From positions 1,488,001 to 1,552,000 of the forward strand of contig NZ_CP034444.1 in the NCBI RefSeq assembly GCF_003952385.1: a stretch of DNA of 64,000 nt, written 5' to 3'. The stretch comes from Mesorhizobium sp. M1D.F.Ca.ET.043.01.1.1 (GTDB lineage Bacteria; Pseudomonadota; Alphaproteobacteria; Rhizobiales; Rhizobiaceae). Numbering within the stretch: the first letter of the stretch is position 1; each line of letters begins with the position of its first letter. Below, piece after piece: positions 1 to 8,121 of this stretch. Under the pieces are notes generated by a model, which saw only the letters and a list, made by a program, of their open reading frames with translations, did no database searches and was not told the DNA's origin. The translations under genes were made by a program, and so were the position numbers.

Positions 1-2
1 CG

Positions 3-518
3 GTGATAGAGGCGCTGGCGGCGGAGACGGGTGAGACCGTGCATCTCTCGGAATATTCGAAGCGCGGCCTGATCACTGTCCAGGTCATCGAGTCCGACAA
101 GGCCAACCGTGTCAGCGTGCAGCTCGGCGAGGTGCTGCCGATGCATGCGACGGCCTCCGGCATCGCCTTCCTGGCCTTCACCGAAGAGCGCATCCGCGAA
201 GGCATTCTCGGCGGGCCGCTGCCGGCCTTCACGCCCTATACGATCGGCGACGTGGATACACTCGCCGAGCATGTTGCGGCTGCCCGCGCCCGCGGCCATT
301 CGACCGGCTCGCAGGGCTATGAGGAAGGCGTGCTCAGCGTCGCAGCCCCCATACTCGGCGCAGACGGTTTCGCCATCGGCACCATCGCCATCGCCGCGCC
401 CAGGGTGCGCATCCACAAAGGCGACATCGAGCGCCACGGCGCGAGCGTCGCGGCGGCGGCGCGCGAGATCGGCGAGCGGCTGTTCGGGCGGCAGCCCGGC
501 CAGAAGCGGGCATCATAA
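3..518 (+). CDS. IclR-family transcriptional regulator, C-terminal part (5' end outside window)
   Basis: The frame is open from the first bases, so the N-terminal winged-helix DNA-binding domain lies upstream of the window. What remains is the effector-binding domain typical of IclR proteins: a region with LGEVLPMHATASGIAF, where the family binds its small-molecule ligand, and the late YEEGVLSVAAPI segment. A GTG at position 3 is only an in-frame codon and not a credible start. It sits 28 nt before the Tm-1-like gene in the same direction and is a plausible local regulator of the three-gene unit that follows. Family assignment is firm; the ligand is unknown. Confidence 0.85.
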   Translation: MIEALAAETGETVHLSEYSKRGLITVQVIESDKANRVSVQLGEVLPMHATASGIAFLAFTEERIREGILGGPLPAFTPYTIGDVDTLAEHVAAARARGHSTGSQGYEEGVLSVAAPILGADGFAIGTIAIAAPRVRIHKGDIERHGASVAAAAREIGERLFGRQPGQKRAS

Positions 519-546
519 CCAACAAGAGACTGCAGGGAGACTGATT

Positions 547-1797
547 GTGGAGGAGACACGCCGAATCCTGGTTATCGGTACCGGCGACACCAAGGCCGAC
601 GAGCTGCTGTTCATGCGCGAGCGCATCGAGGCGGTCGGCGGCCTCGCCGTGATGATGGACGTCAGCGTGCTCGGCGATCCGCCTTACAAGCCGGAGCATG
701 ACAGGCATGCCGTGGCCCGGGCCGCCGACACGACGATCGAAGCGATCATCGCCAGCGGCGATGAGAATACCGCGATGACGCTGATGGCGCTCGGAGCCTC
801 GCGGCTTGCCCGCTCGCTCCATGACAAGGGCGCGATCGACGGCGTCATCGCGCTCGGCGGCTCTATGGGCACCGACCTCGCGCTCGACGTTGCGCTTGCG
901 CTGCCGCTCAGCGTGCCGAAATTCGTCGTCTCGACGATCGCCTATTCGCATCTGGTGCCGCCGGAACGGATCGCCACCGACCTGATGATGATCCTGTGGG
1001 CCGGCGGTCTCTACGGTCTCAACAGCGCCTGCAAGGCGGTACTGTCGCAGGCCTGCGGCGCGGTGGTCGGCGCCGCGCGCGCCGTCGTCAAACCGGACGA
1101 GGCAAAACCTCGGATCGGCATGAGCTCGCTCGGCAAAAGCTGCCTGCAATATATGGTGACGCTGAAGCCGGAGCTGGAAAAGCGCGGCTATGAGGTCATC
1201 GTCTTCCACACCACCGGCATGGGCGGACGCGCGCTTGAGGCGATCGCCGCGCAGAAAGGTTTCGTCGCCGTGCTCGATTTCAGCCTGCAGGAGCTCGCCA
1301 ACCAGTTCACCGGCTCGGTGGTGAATTCGGGCGCCGACCGGCTGGAAAATGCCGGGCGGCAAGGCATCCCGCAGATCGTCGCACCCGGCGCCGTCGACAT
1401 GGTCGATTTTCCGACCTGGCAAGCGGTGCCGGCCCGTTTCTTCGAAAGGCCGTACCATGCGCACAACCGCCTGCTCGCCTCGGTGACCTCGGACGGCGCG
1501 ACGCGCGAGGAGATCGCCCGCGCCATCGGCGAGAAGCTAAGCACGGCGACCGGCCCGACCGCCTTCATCCTGCCGGCCGGTGGCATCCAGCAATGGGACC
1601 GGGAGGGCGAGCCGCTCCACGAGCCGGAGGCGCTCGTGGCCTTTGTCGAGGCGATGCGCGCGTCCGTGCCGGATAACGCCGAGCTGCATGAAATCGCGGG
1701 CCACATCAACGACGCCGCATTCTGCGCCAAGGCGCTGGAGATCTTCGACCGCTGGGTGGCCGAAGGCATCGTTCCGCCCGGCAGGCAAGCCGCATGA
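547..1797 (+). CDS. Tm-1-like ATP-binding (UPF0261) family protein
   Basis: A 416-residue protein of the UPF0261/Tm-1-like family, which binds nucleotide through its N-terminal domain and is named after the tomato Tm-1 virus-resistance protein; its bacterial role is not settled. The start is GTG at 547, preceded by AGGGAGA at about 534-540; the frame is open further upstream but overlaps the IclR gene. The N-terminus (ILVIGTGDTKADEL) and the glycine-rich stretch GVIALGGSMGTDLAL fit the family. It overlaps the next gene by 4 nt (ATGA), indicating co-translation with the HAD hydrolase and aminotransferase. I infer a role in a small catabolic or repair pathway, not a specific reaction. Confidence 0.82.
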   Translation: MEETRRILVIGTGDTKADELLFMRERIEAVGGLAVMMDVSVLGDPPYKPEHDRHAVARAADTTIEAIIASGDENTAMTLMALGASRLARSLHDKGAIDGVIALGGSMGTDLALDVALALPLSVPKFVVSTIAYSHLVPPERIATDLMMILWAGGLYGLNSACKAVLSQACGAVVGAARAVVKPDEAKPRIGMSSLGKSCLQYMVTLKPELEKRGYEVIVFHTTGMGGRALEAIAAQKGFVAVLDFSLQELANQFTGSVVNSGADRLENAGRQGIPQIVAPGAVDMVDFPTWQAVPARFFERPYHAHNRLLASVTSDGATREEIARAIGEKLSTATGPTAFILPAGGIQQWDREGEPLHEPEALVAFVEAMRASVPDNAELHEIAGHINDAAFCAKALEIFDRWVAEGIVPPGRQAA

Positions 1798-2489
1798 GCG
1801 GAATGTCGCCACAGGCGCTGGTGCTCGATTTCGGCGGCGTCGTCACGCGCACGCTGTTCGAGACGCATGCGCTGACCGAGCAGGCGCTTGGGCTCAAGCC
1901 CGGCACGCTTGGCTGGCGCGGGCCGTTCGACCCAGCTTCCGATGCGCTATGGCGCTCGATGCAGGCCGACGAGATCAGCGAGCGCGACTATTGGAAAACG
2001 CGCACGCGCGAGGTCGGCCGGCTGGTCGGCGAAGACTGGCAGGACATGTCGACCTTCGTGCAGCGGGCGCGCGGCGCCGATCCGCAAGCCGTGGTGCGGC
2101 CCGAGGCCGAGCAGGCGATCCGGATTGCACATGGGGCCGGCGTTCGGCTTGCCATCCTCTCCAACGAGCTCGACCTGTTCTACGGCAAATCCTTCCGCGA
2201 GCGGCTGCCGCTCCTGTCGCTGTTCGAGACGATTGTCGACGCGACCTATACCAAGGTCCTTAAGCCCGACCGCCGCGCCTATGCGATGGTCAGCGAGGCG
2301 CTGAAACTGCCGCTCTCGGCTTGCGTCTTCGTCGACGACCAGAAGCGCAATGTCGACGGCGCGGTTGCCGCCGGCATGCTCACCGTGCATTTCGACGTCG
2401 CACAGCCTGCGCGAAGCTATGCCGAGGCGCTCGGCCATTTCGGCCTTGCCGTCTCCCAATCGGAAACCGGAGTCTCCACCGATGCGTGA
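1794..2489 (+). CDS. HAD-superfamily hydrolase
   Basis: A 231-residue haloacid-dehalogenase-like phosphatase. All four HAD motifs are visible: the nucleophile motif VLDFGGVV near residue 10, the Ser/Thr motif in LAILSNE, the lysine in KVLKPDRR, and the acidic motif VFVDDQKRN near the C-terminus. A helical cap region lies between motifs I and II, as in subclass IA. The ATG overlaps the stop of the upstream UPF0261 gene and the end overlaps the aminotransferase start by 8 nt, so the three genes are probably one transcript. The substrate, presumably a small phosphorylated metabolite, cannot be read from the sequence. Confidence 0.82.
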   Translation: MSGMSPQALVLDFGGVVTRTLFETHALTEQALGLKPGTLGWRGPFDPASDALWRSMQADEISERDYWKTRTREVGRLVGEDWQDMSTFVQRARGADPQAVVRPEAEQAIRIAHGAGVRLAILSNELDLFYGKSFRERLPLLSLFETIVDATYTKVLKPDRRAYAMVSEALKLPLSACVFVDDQKRNVDGAVAAGMLTVHFDVAQPARSYAEALGHFGLAVSQSETGVSTDA

Positions 2490-3840
2490 CATCAATTTTC
2501 TCACCGAGAACAACGCCAAGCCGATCTGGCATCCGATGGCGCATCCGGCCGAAATGCGGGCGACGCCGCCGAAGATCATCATGAAGGGCGAAGGCGTCTC
2601 GGTGACCGACGCCGAAGGCCGCACGGTGCTCGATGCCGTCGGCGGCCTGTGGAACGTCAACCTTGGCTACAGCTGCGATCCGGTCAAGAAGGCGATGGCT
2701 GCCCAGCTCGACGCCCTGCCCTATTATTCCGGCTTTCGCGGCACCTCGACCGGGCCGTCGATCGAGCTTGCCTACGAGCTCACCGAATGGTTCGCGCCGG
2801 AGGGCATGGTGCGCGCCTTCTTCACCTCGGGCGGATCGGATTCGGTCGAGACGGCGCTGCGGCTGGCTCGGCAGTACTGGAAGATCCGCGGCCAGGGCGA
2901 CCGGACGAAATTCCTGGCGCTGAAGAAGGGTTATCACGGCACGCATTTCGGCGGCGCCTCGGTCAACGGCAACGCCAATTTCCGCCGCAACTACGAGCCG
3001 CTCTTGCCCGGCGTCTTCCACACGCCAGCGCCGTGGACCTACCGCAATCCGTTCGACGAGACCGACCCGGCGAAGCTGGCCAAACTCTGCGCGCGGGCGA
3101 TCGAGGACGAGATCGCCTTCCAGGGCGCCGACACGATCGCCGCCTTCATCATGGAGCCGGTGCTCGGCGCCGGCGGCGTCATCGTCCCGCATGAGACATT
3201 CATGCCGCTGGTGCGGGCGATCTGCGACCGCCACGACATCCTGCTGATCGCGGACGAGGTGGTGACAGGGTTCGGCCGCACAGGCGCCTGGGCGGGCTCG
3301 CGGCTCACCGGCGTGAAGCCGGATTTCATGGCCATCGCCAAGGCGATCACCTCCGGCTATTTCCCGCTCGGTGCGACGCTGATCGGCGCCAAGGTCGCCG
3401 ACGTTTTCGAGGCCGACAAGACGAGCTTCGGCTCAATCGGCCACGGCTACACCTATTCCGGCCACCCCGTCGGCTGCGCGGCGGGACTCGCGGCGCTCGC
3501 CGAAACCAGGCGGCTTGCCGTCAACGAGAACGCCGCCGCGCGCGGCATCGAGCTCGGCAGGGCGCTGGAAGCACTGAAAACCAAGCACCAGTTGGTTGGC
3601 GACGTCCGTTACCAGGGCCTGATGGCGGCGCTGGAGCTGGTCTCCGACCGAGGCGCCAAGAAACCGGTCGACAAGAAGACGATGGCCGCTGTTGCCGACG
3701 CCGCCTACAGCGCGGGCGTCATGCTGCGCGTCTCCGGCAACAACATCATCCTGTCGCCGCCGCTGATCATCACCGCCGCAGATGTGGCGAAGATTGCCGA
3801 GGGGCTGGATGCGGGTTTGGCGGCCGCCGCGGCAGCCTAG
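2482..3840 (+). CDS. Class III pyridoxal-phosphate aminotransferase
   Basis: A 452-residue fold-type I, class III aminotransferase of the kind that uses omega-amino acids or amines with pyruvate as acceptor. Visible signatures are TSGGSDSVETALR (phosphate binding), the aspartate of LLIADEVVTGFGRTG that contacts the PLP ring nitrogen, and the Schiff-base lysine at residue 287 in AIAKAITSGYFPLGA. ATG at 2482 is chosen because the sequence begins like family members (FLTENNAKPIWHPM) and overlaps the HAD gene by 8 nt. The amino donor is not determined by these motifs. It closes a unit of IclR, UPF0261, HAD and aminotransferase genes, suggesting an amine or amino-acid catabolic function. Confidence 0.88.
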   Translation: MRDINFLTENNAKPIWHPMAHPAEMRATPPKIIMKGEGVSVTDAEGRTVLDAVGGLWNVNLGYSCDPVKKAMAAQLDALPYYSGFRGTSTGPSIELAYELTEWFAPEGMVRAFFTSGGSDSVETALRLARQYWKIRGQGDRTKFLALKKGYHGTHFGGASVNGNANFRRNYEPLLPGVFHTPAPWTYRNPFDETDPAKLAKLCARAIEDEIAFQGADTIAAFIMEPVLGAGGVIVPHETFMPLVRAICDRHDILLIADEVVTGFGRTGAWAGSRLTGVKPDFMAIAKAITSGYFPLGATLIGAKVADVFEADKTSFGSIGHGYTYSGHPVGCAAGLAALAETRRLAVNENAAARGIELGRALEALKTKHQLVGDVRYQGLMAALELVSDRGAKKPVDKKTMAAVADAAYSAGVMLRVSGNNIILSPPLIITAADVAKIAEGLDAGLAAAAAA

Positions 3841-3855
3841 CGAATTGGGAATAGC

Positions 3856-3893
3856 GAGTAGCGAATAGGGATCGAACTTGCTATTCGCTACTC
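3856..3893. terminator. Inverted repeat between convergent genes (terminator-like, dispersed repeat)
   Basis: A perfect 13-bp inverted repeat, GAGTAGCGAATAG at 3856-3868 and CTATTCGCTACTC at 3881-3893, with a 12-nt loop. It lies between the end of the aminotransferase (3840) and the end of the AraC gene, whose TAG stop (3881-3883) is part of the right arm. It could terminate transcription from both sides, but there is no clear T-tract, so it may equally be a repeat element. The GAGTAG/CTACTC unit recurs in the tandem array at 40900-41016. Confidence 0.55.
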
Positions 3894-4753
3894 ACTACTC
3901 GCTTTTTCCGCCACGCAACCGGCGCCATTCCAACGGCCTGGCGGAAGAAGCGCGAAAAATAGGCCGGGTCGTTGAAGCCGCTCTCGTAGGCGATGTCCTC
4001 GACCGTGCGGATGGTGAAGAGCAGCAGGCGCTTGGCCTCGACCAGGCGCCTTTCGCCGATCGCCCGGCGCACGCCCGAGCCCAGCACCTGATGCGAGGCC
4101 TTGTCGAGCAGATGGCGCGTGGTGCCGAGTTCCTCGACATAGCGCTCGACCGGCCAGTCGTCGCGAAAATGCCGGTCGATCAGCCGCCTGAGCCGCCCGC
4201 CGAGCGCCACCGCGGCCGGCACCGTCACCGCATGCGATTGCGCGTCGAGCCGGGCAATGCCCGACAGCGCGACGGCGACAAGCGGCGGCAGGATTTTTTC
4301 CACGCCAGGTAGCGCCTCGGCATATTCGGCCTGGATCATCGTAATCGCGGCATTGAGCCTTTCCCAAAGCGCCGCTTCGCCCCGCGCGGTGACGAAGACG
4401 GGCTGGTCGAGCGACAGTGCGGAATGTTCCGCGATCGCCGCCAGCGCCGCATCGGCGACCGAGACGACGATGGCGTCGGTGCCCGGCTCGATCTCGAACC
4501 CATGCACGACGCCGCTCGGCATGAAGCTCACCGTCGGAGCCGAAAAACTCCAGGTCCTGTCCTCGATCCGGTAGACGCCGCTGCCGCTCGTCCAGAAGGT
4601 GATCTGCGCCATCTGCGGGTGCTTGTGCGCCAGAACCCGGCCGCGATGCACGGAAGCGCGGGCCTGAACAGTCTCGACATGCAGGAATCCTACATCGAGC
4701 GCACGCGCGGGCTCGCCGTAGACGAAGAATTCCGGAATGGCGGTCTGGCTCAT
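3881..4753 (-). CDS. hpaA: AraC-family regulator of 4-hydroxyphenylacetate catabolism (HpaA-like)
   Basis: A 290-residue AraC/XylS-type activator with an N-terminal cupin-like effector domain (RGRVLAHKHPQMAQITF) and a C-terminal double helix-turn-helix. The C-terminal segment AKRLLLF...VEDIAYESGFNDPAYFSRFFRQAVG is very close to HpaA of Escherichia coli, which activates hpaBC in response to 4-hydroxyphenylacetate. ATG at 4753 is chosen; a TTG at 4774 in frame would add seven residues, and neither has a strong ribosome-binding site. It is divergent from hpaB with about 90 nt between them, the expected place for its operator. HpaA is the best assignment; the related p-hydroxybenzoate regulator PobR is the alternative. 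Confidence 0.8.
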   Translation of the reverse strand: MSQTAIPEFFVYGEPARALDVGFLHVETVQARASVHRGRVLAHKHPQMAQITFWTSGSGVYRIEDRTWSFSAPTVSFMPSGVVHGFEIEPGTDAIVVSVADAALAAIAEHSALSLDQPVFVTARGEAALWERLNAAITMIQAEYAEALPGVEKILPPLVAVALSGIARLDAQSHAVTVPAAVALGGRLRRLIDRHFRDDWPVERYVEELGTTRHLLDKASHQVLGSGVRRAIGERRLVEAKRLLLFTIRTVEDIAYESGFNDPAYFSRFFRQAVGMAPVAWRKKRVVSSE

Positions 4754-4823
4754 GGGCTGCCGCAAAAAGTCCAAGCGATATCGCGCTTTCGTCTATAAAC
4801 CTTTGTCACGAGCCGCGCTATCG

Positions 4824-4835
4824 TTAACGCGTTAA
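4824..4835. promoter_or_regulatory. 12-bp palindrome in the hpaA-hpaB divergent promoter region
   Basis: TTAACGCGTTAA is a perfect 12-bp palindrome ending just before the GGGAGG ribosome-binding site (4836-4842) of hpaB. Its position next to the hpaB start fits a repressor operator, possibly for HpaR; the GTTAAC core also occurs at 7691-7696 upstream of hpaF. The role is inferred from position and symmetry only. Confidence 0.4.
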
Positions 4836-4844
4836 GGGAGGATC

Positions 4845-6392
4845 ATGATGCGATCGGAAGATTTCCGGACCGACAGCAAACGGCCGTTCACGGGCGCCGA
4901 ATATCTGGCAAGCCTGCGCGACGGGCGCGAGGTCTATATCAACGGCGAGCGGGTAGCCGACGTCACCAGCCATCCGGCGATGCGCAATTCGGTTCGCTCG
5001 CTGGCGCGCCTCTACGACGCGCTGCACGATCCGGCCCAGCAAGCGATGCTCACCTCTCCCACCGACACCGGCTCGGGCGGCTACACGCACAAATATTTCC
5101 GCGTCGCACATTCCCCCGCCGACCTTGCCGCGCAGCAGGGCGCGATCGCGCATTGGGCGCGCATGACCTATGGCTGGATGGGGCGCACCGCCGACTATAA
5201 AGCGGCACTGATGAACACGCTCGGCGCCAACGCCGAATGGTACGGGCCGTTCAAGGACAATGCGCGCGCCTGGCACAAACGCGCGCAGGAAGCCGTCCTG
5301 TTCATGAACCATGCCATCGTCAATCCGCCGATCGACCGCCACAAGCCGGCCGAGCAGGTGAAGGACGTGTTCGTGCACATCACCAAGGAGAACGACGCCG
5401 GCATCTGGGTGTCGGGCGCCAAGGTGGTGGCGACATCGTCGGCGCTCACCCATTACAATTTCCTGGCGCAGAGCTCGGCGACCGTCACCGAAGACCCGTC
5501 GCTGTCGGTGATGTTCATCGTGCCGATGAACGCGCCGGGGATAAAGATGTTCTGCCGGGTCTCCTACGAGCAGACGGCGAACAGCGTCGGCCATCCCTTC
5601 GACTATCCGCTGTCTTCGCGTTTCGACGAGAACGACGCGATCCTGGTGCTCGACAATGTGTTCGTCCCCTGGGAGGACGTACTGGTGCTGCGCGACGCCC
5701 AGAAGATCCTGTCCTTCCATCCGGCGTCGGGCTTCATGCATGGCTACTGCTTCCAGGGCTGCACGCGCTTTGCGGTGAAACTCGACTTCCTCGCCGGTCT
5801 GCTCGCCAAGGCGCTGCGCGCCACCGGCGGCGACGCCTTCCGCGGCAACCAGGCGGCGCTCGGCGAGGTGATTGCGCTGCGCCACATGTTCTGGAGCTTT
5901 TCCAACGCGATGGCGCACAACCCCATCCCGTGGGCGAACGGCGCGGTGCTGCCCAATCTCGAAGCGGCGCTCGCCTACCGCACCTTCATGTCGGAGGCCT
6001 ATCCGCGCGTCATCGATACGGTGCGCCGGGTGATCGCTTCGGGACTGATCTACCTCCCCTCCTCGGCGCGCGACTTCGACAATCCGGAGATCGACCGCTA
6101 CCTCGCGCAATATGTGCGCGGTTCGAACGACATGGGCCATGTCGAGCGCATCAAGATCATGAAGCTGTTGTGGGACGCGACCGGCACCGAATTCGGCGGC
6201 CGCCATGCGCTCTACGAGCTCAACTATGCCGGCGCGCCGGAAGAAGTGCGGCTGCAGGTGCTGAAGGGCGCCGAGCGCGGCGGCCGGCTGAAGCAGATGG
6301 AGGAGCTCGTCGACCAGTGCATGGCCGACTACGACGAAAAGGGCTGGACAGGCGATACTTGGCTGCCGCCGCTTGCGGCCCAGCCCAACTGA
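4845..6392 (+). CDS. hpaB: 4-hydroxyphenylacetate 3-monooxygenase, oxygenase component
   Basis: A 515-residue FADH2-using monooxygenase that hydroxylates 4-hydroxyphenylacetate to 3,4-dihydroxyphenylacetate (homoprotocatechuate) in the cytoplasm. Length and sequence match the HpaB family throughout, including the N-terminal RPFTGAEYLASLRDGREVYINGE-type opening (residues about 12-34), YEQTANSVGHPFDYPLSSRFDENDA (split across about 242-268) and LDNVFVPWEDVLVLRD. ATG at 4845 follows GGGAGG with correct spacing; an adjacent ATG at 4848 would remove one residue. hpaC follows after 12 nt, so the two components are co-expressed. Specificity for 4-hydroxyphenylacetate rather than another phenol rests on the surrounding hpa genes. 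Confidence 0.93.
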   Translation: MMRSEDFRTDSKRPFTGAEYLASLRDGREVYINGERVADVTSHPAMRNSVRSLARLYDALHDPAQQAMLTSPTDTGSGGYTHKYFRVAHSPADLAAQQGAIAHWARMTYGWMGRTADYKAALMNTLGANAEWYGPFKDNARAWHKRAQEAVLFMNHAIVNPPIDRHKPAEQVKDVFVHITKENDAGIWVSGAKVVATSSALTHYNFLAQSSATVTEDPSLSVMFIVPMNAPGIKMFCRVSYEQTANSVGHPFDYPLSSRFDENDAILVLDNVFVPWEDVLVLRDAQKILSFHPASGFMHGYCFQGCTRFAVKLDFLAGLLAKALRATGGDAFRGNQAALGEVIALRHMFWSFSNAMAHNPIPWANGAVLPNLEAALAYRTFMSEAYPRVIDTVRRVIASGLIYLPSSARDFDNPEIDRYLAQYVRGSNDMGHVERIKIMKLLWDATGTEFGGRHALYELNYAGAPEEVRLQVLKGAERGGRLKQMEELVDQCMADYDEKGWTGDTWLPPLAAQPN

Positions 6393-6404
6393 CGGAGGCT
6401 TGCG

Positions 6405-6926
6405 ATGGAAGCGGCCATGACAGCACAAGTCGCGAGGCTGGAATTCCGCGAGGCCATGGCGCGGGTCTGCGCGCCGGTCAACATCGTCACCACGGACGGC
6501 CCGGCGGGGCGAGGCGGCTTCACCGCGACCGCCATGTGCAGCGTCTCCGACGATCCGCCGACGCTGCTCGTGTGCATGAACGACCGCTCGGCGCAGACGG
6601 GCCTGTTCCTCGCCAACCAGCGCTTCTGCGTCAACGTGCTCACGCAGTCGCACATGCATCTGGCGGCAAAATTCGCCGGCGCGATCCGCGACATGGCCGA
6701 GCGCTACAACGCCGCGCGCTGGCAGACCATGCCGTCCGGCATGCCGGCGCTGCTCGACGCCATCGTCAGCTTCGATTGCGAGATCGGCGCGGTGAACAAG
6801 GTCGGCACGCACAATGTGATGTTCGGCCGCGTCGTCGACATCCGCCACGGCAGCGAGGAGGCGGCGCTGCTCTATGTCGGCCGCAACTACATGCAGCCGA
6901 GCGCGCTGGGGAGTTTTGGGGGGTAG
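6405..6926 (+). CDS. hpaC: 4-hydroxyphenylacetate 3-monooxygenase, flavin reductase component
   Basis: A 173-residue flavin:NADH reductase that supplies FADH2 to HpaB. It aligns end to end with HpaC: FREAMARVCAPVNIVTTDGPAG at about 10-31, GGFTATAMCSVSDDPPTLLVC, FCVNVLTQSHMHLAAKFAG, and the late VGTHNVMFGRV segment of the flavin-reductase-like fold. ATG at 6405 is chosen because GGAGG lies just upstream; a second ATG at 6417 is possible. It ends ten bases before a large palindromic repeat (6936-7080), which separates it from the convergent hpaR gene. Confidence 0.92.
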   Translation: MEAAMTAQVARLEFREAMARVCAPVNIVTTDGPAGRGGFTATAMCSVSDDPPTLLVCMNDRSAQTGLFLANQRFCVNVLTQSHMHLAAKFAGAIRDMAERYNAARWQTMPSGMPALLDAIVSFDCEIGAVNKVGTHNVMFGRVVDIRHGSEEAALLYVGRNYMQPSALGSFGG

Positions 6927-6935
6927 GCGCCTGTA

Positions 6936-7080
6936 CCTTCCCCCCTTGTGGGAGAAGGTGTCGCCGAAGGCGACGGATGAGGGGTGCTCCAGCGGAGTGA
7001 TACGCTGGCGTTCCCTGGAACACCCCTCATCCGTCTCGGCGCTGCGCGCCGATCCACCTTCTCCCACAAGGGGAGAAGGG
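6936..7080. repeat. 145-bp palindromic intergenic repeat element (rhizobial type)
   Basis: A large imperfect palindrome filling the space between the convergent hpaC and hpaR. The outer arms match perfectly over 19 nt (6942-6960 with 7055-7073), the inner arms over 13 nt (6974-6986 with 7021-7033), and each side carries its own small hairpin. Near-identical elements (CCCCTTGTGGGAGAAGGTG type) are dispersed in intergenic regions of Mesorhizobium-like genomes; that is recollection, not a search. RNA from it would fold into a strong structure that could end or protect both transcripts. Confidence 0.85.
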
Positions 7081-7088
7081 GACAGCGC

Positions 7089-7526
7089 TTACTCCTCCGC
7101 CGACTCCGACTGGATCAGGCTCTCCAGCATGTCGAGCAGGCGCTCGTGCTCCTCGGCGCCGTAGCGCTTTTCGATCGCTTCGTAGATGGCGACGCGCTCC
7201 GGCGAAAGCTCCTCGATCAGCGCCAGGCCGGCCGGGCTGATGGCGAGCAGCGCGCGGCGGCCGTCGTCCTTGACCTTGTTGCGGGTGATGAAGCCCCGCT
7301 CCTCCATCGCCTTGATGATGCGGGTGAGGCTTGGCGGCAGGATCGAGGCGCGATTGGCGAGCTCGGTCGCTTCCAGCGGACCGGTTTCGGCAAGGACGCG
7401 AAGCACGCGCCATTGCTGCTCAGTGATATCGTGACGGGCAAGCATCGGCCGGAAATGCGCCATGATCACTTCGCGGGCGCGAAGCAGAGCCATGGGCAAG
7501 GAGCGGCGGGTGCTGGGCGGTAGCAA
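7089..7526 (-). CDS. hpaR: MarR-family repressor of homoprotocatechuate degradation (HpaR)
   Basis: A 145-residue winged-helix MarR protein. The N-terminal MALLRAREVIMAHFRPMLARHDITEQQWRVLR region (about residues 12-43) and ILPPSLTRIIKAMEERGFI match HpaR, the repressor of the hpa meta-cleavage operon that is relieved by hydroxyphenylacetates. The start at TTG 7526 has GGAG about nine bases upstream; ATG at 7493 would remove eleven residues that the E. coli protein partly has. It is divergent from hpaF, with a 188-nt space holding promoter-like and palindromic sequences at 7658-7696. Confidence 0.87.
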   Translation of the reverse strand: MLPPSTRRSLPMALLRAREVIMAHFRPMLARHDITEQQWRVLRVLAETGPLEATELANRASILPPSLTRIIKAMEERGFITRNKVKDDGRRALLAISPAGLALIEELSPERVAIYEAIEKRYGAEEHERLLDMLESLIQSESAEE

Positions 7527-7657
7527 AATCAGGTCTCCGGAAATTCAGTCCGATACGACTCGCGACAAATATTGAGGCTTGGATCGAAGCTATATCCGCG
7601 ATTTTGCCGGGAGCGGCAATCCCACTGCAAGCGGCTGCGGCGATACAGCGAACGACG

Positions 7658-7696
7658 CTTGACATTCGGTCGTCAAGATGTAATTCACATGTTAAC
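7658..7696 (+). promoter_or_regulatory. Candidate hpaF promoter/operator
   Basis: CTTGAC (7658-7663) and GTCAAG (7672-7677) form an inverted repeat with an 8-nt spacer. TTGACA at 7659-7664 followed 16 nt later by TAATTC (7681-7686) is a reasonable sigma-70-like promoter, and GTTAAC at 7691-7696 repeats the core of the palindrome upstream of hpaB. The overlap of dyad and promoter is what one expects for repression by HpaR. No transcription start is known. Confidence 0.45.
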
Positions 7697-7714
7697 TACA
7701 GGTGGGAGGGAACC

Positions 7715-8101
7715 TTGCCCCACATGGCGATCGAATATTCGGCGAATCTCGACGCGAAGGTCGACATGGGCAAACTCTGCGCGCTGGTCTCACGCACCAT
7801 CCTCGATACCGGCCTGTTCGAGCCGGGCGCGGTGCGCGTGCGCGCCTTCCGCGCCGAGGCCTACGCGATTGGCGACGGGCTGCCTGAGAACGGCTTCATC
7901 GACATGAATTTCCGCATCGGCAAAGGCCGCAGCGCCGAGGAGAAGATGCGCGCCGGCGAGGCGATCTTCGCGGCGGTCACGGATCATCTCGCACCGCTGT
8001 TTGCCACACCGCATTTCGCGCTGTCGCTGGAGATCCGCGAGATCGATGCCGAGCTCAGCTGGAAGAAGAACGCCATCCATCCGCGTCTGCGCGGCAAGTG
8101 A
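7715..8101 (+). CDS. hpaF: 5-carboxymethyl-2-hydroxymuconate delta-isomerase
   Basis: A 128-residue member of the tautomerase superfamily that isomerises 5-carboxymethyl-2-hydroxymuconate in homoprotocatechuate meta-cleavage. The start is set at TTG 7715, not ATG 7724: GGGAGGG lies at 7703-7709, and the TTG start gives Met-Pro-His, placing proline second. In this family that proline becomes the N-terminal residue after methionine removal and is the catalytic base. The rest (MAIEYSANLD, DMNFRIGKGRSAEEK, LSLEIREID) agrees with HpaF, as does the length (about 126 residues in E. coli). It opens the hpaF-E-D-G-H run. Confidence 0.88.
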   Translation: MPHMAIEYSANLDAKVDMGKLCALVSRTILDTGLFEPGAVRVRAFRAEAYAIGDGLPENGFIDMNFRIGKGRSAEEKMRAGEAIFAAVTDHLAPLFATPHFALSLEIREIDAELSWKKNAIHPRLRGK

Positions 8102-8121
8102 TCTAGAACGGGAAAGAAATC

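Noticed and set aside
4824..7067. A very long open frame (over 700 codons) on the minus strand opposite hpaB and hpaC
   Set aside because: It is antisense to well-conserved genes, has Arg/His-rich low-information composition and no domain; GC-rich codon bias opens such frames. The same applies to the long opposite-strand frames at 45544-47379, 53755-54813, 55981-58089 and 58189-59919.
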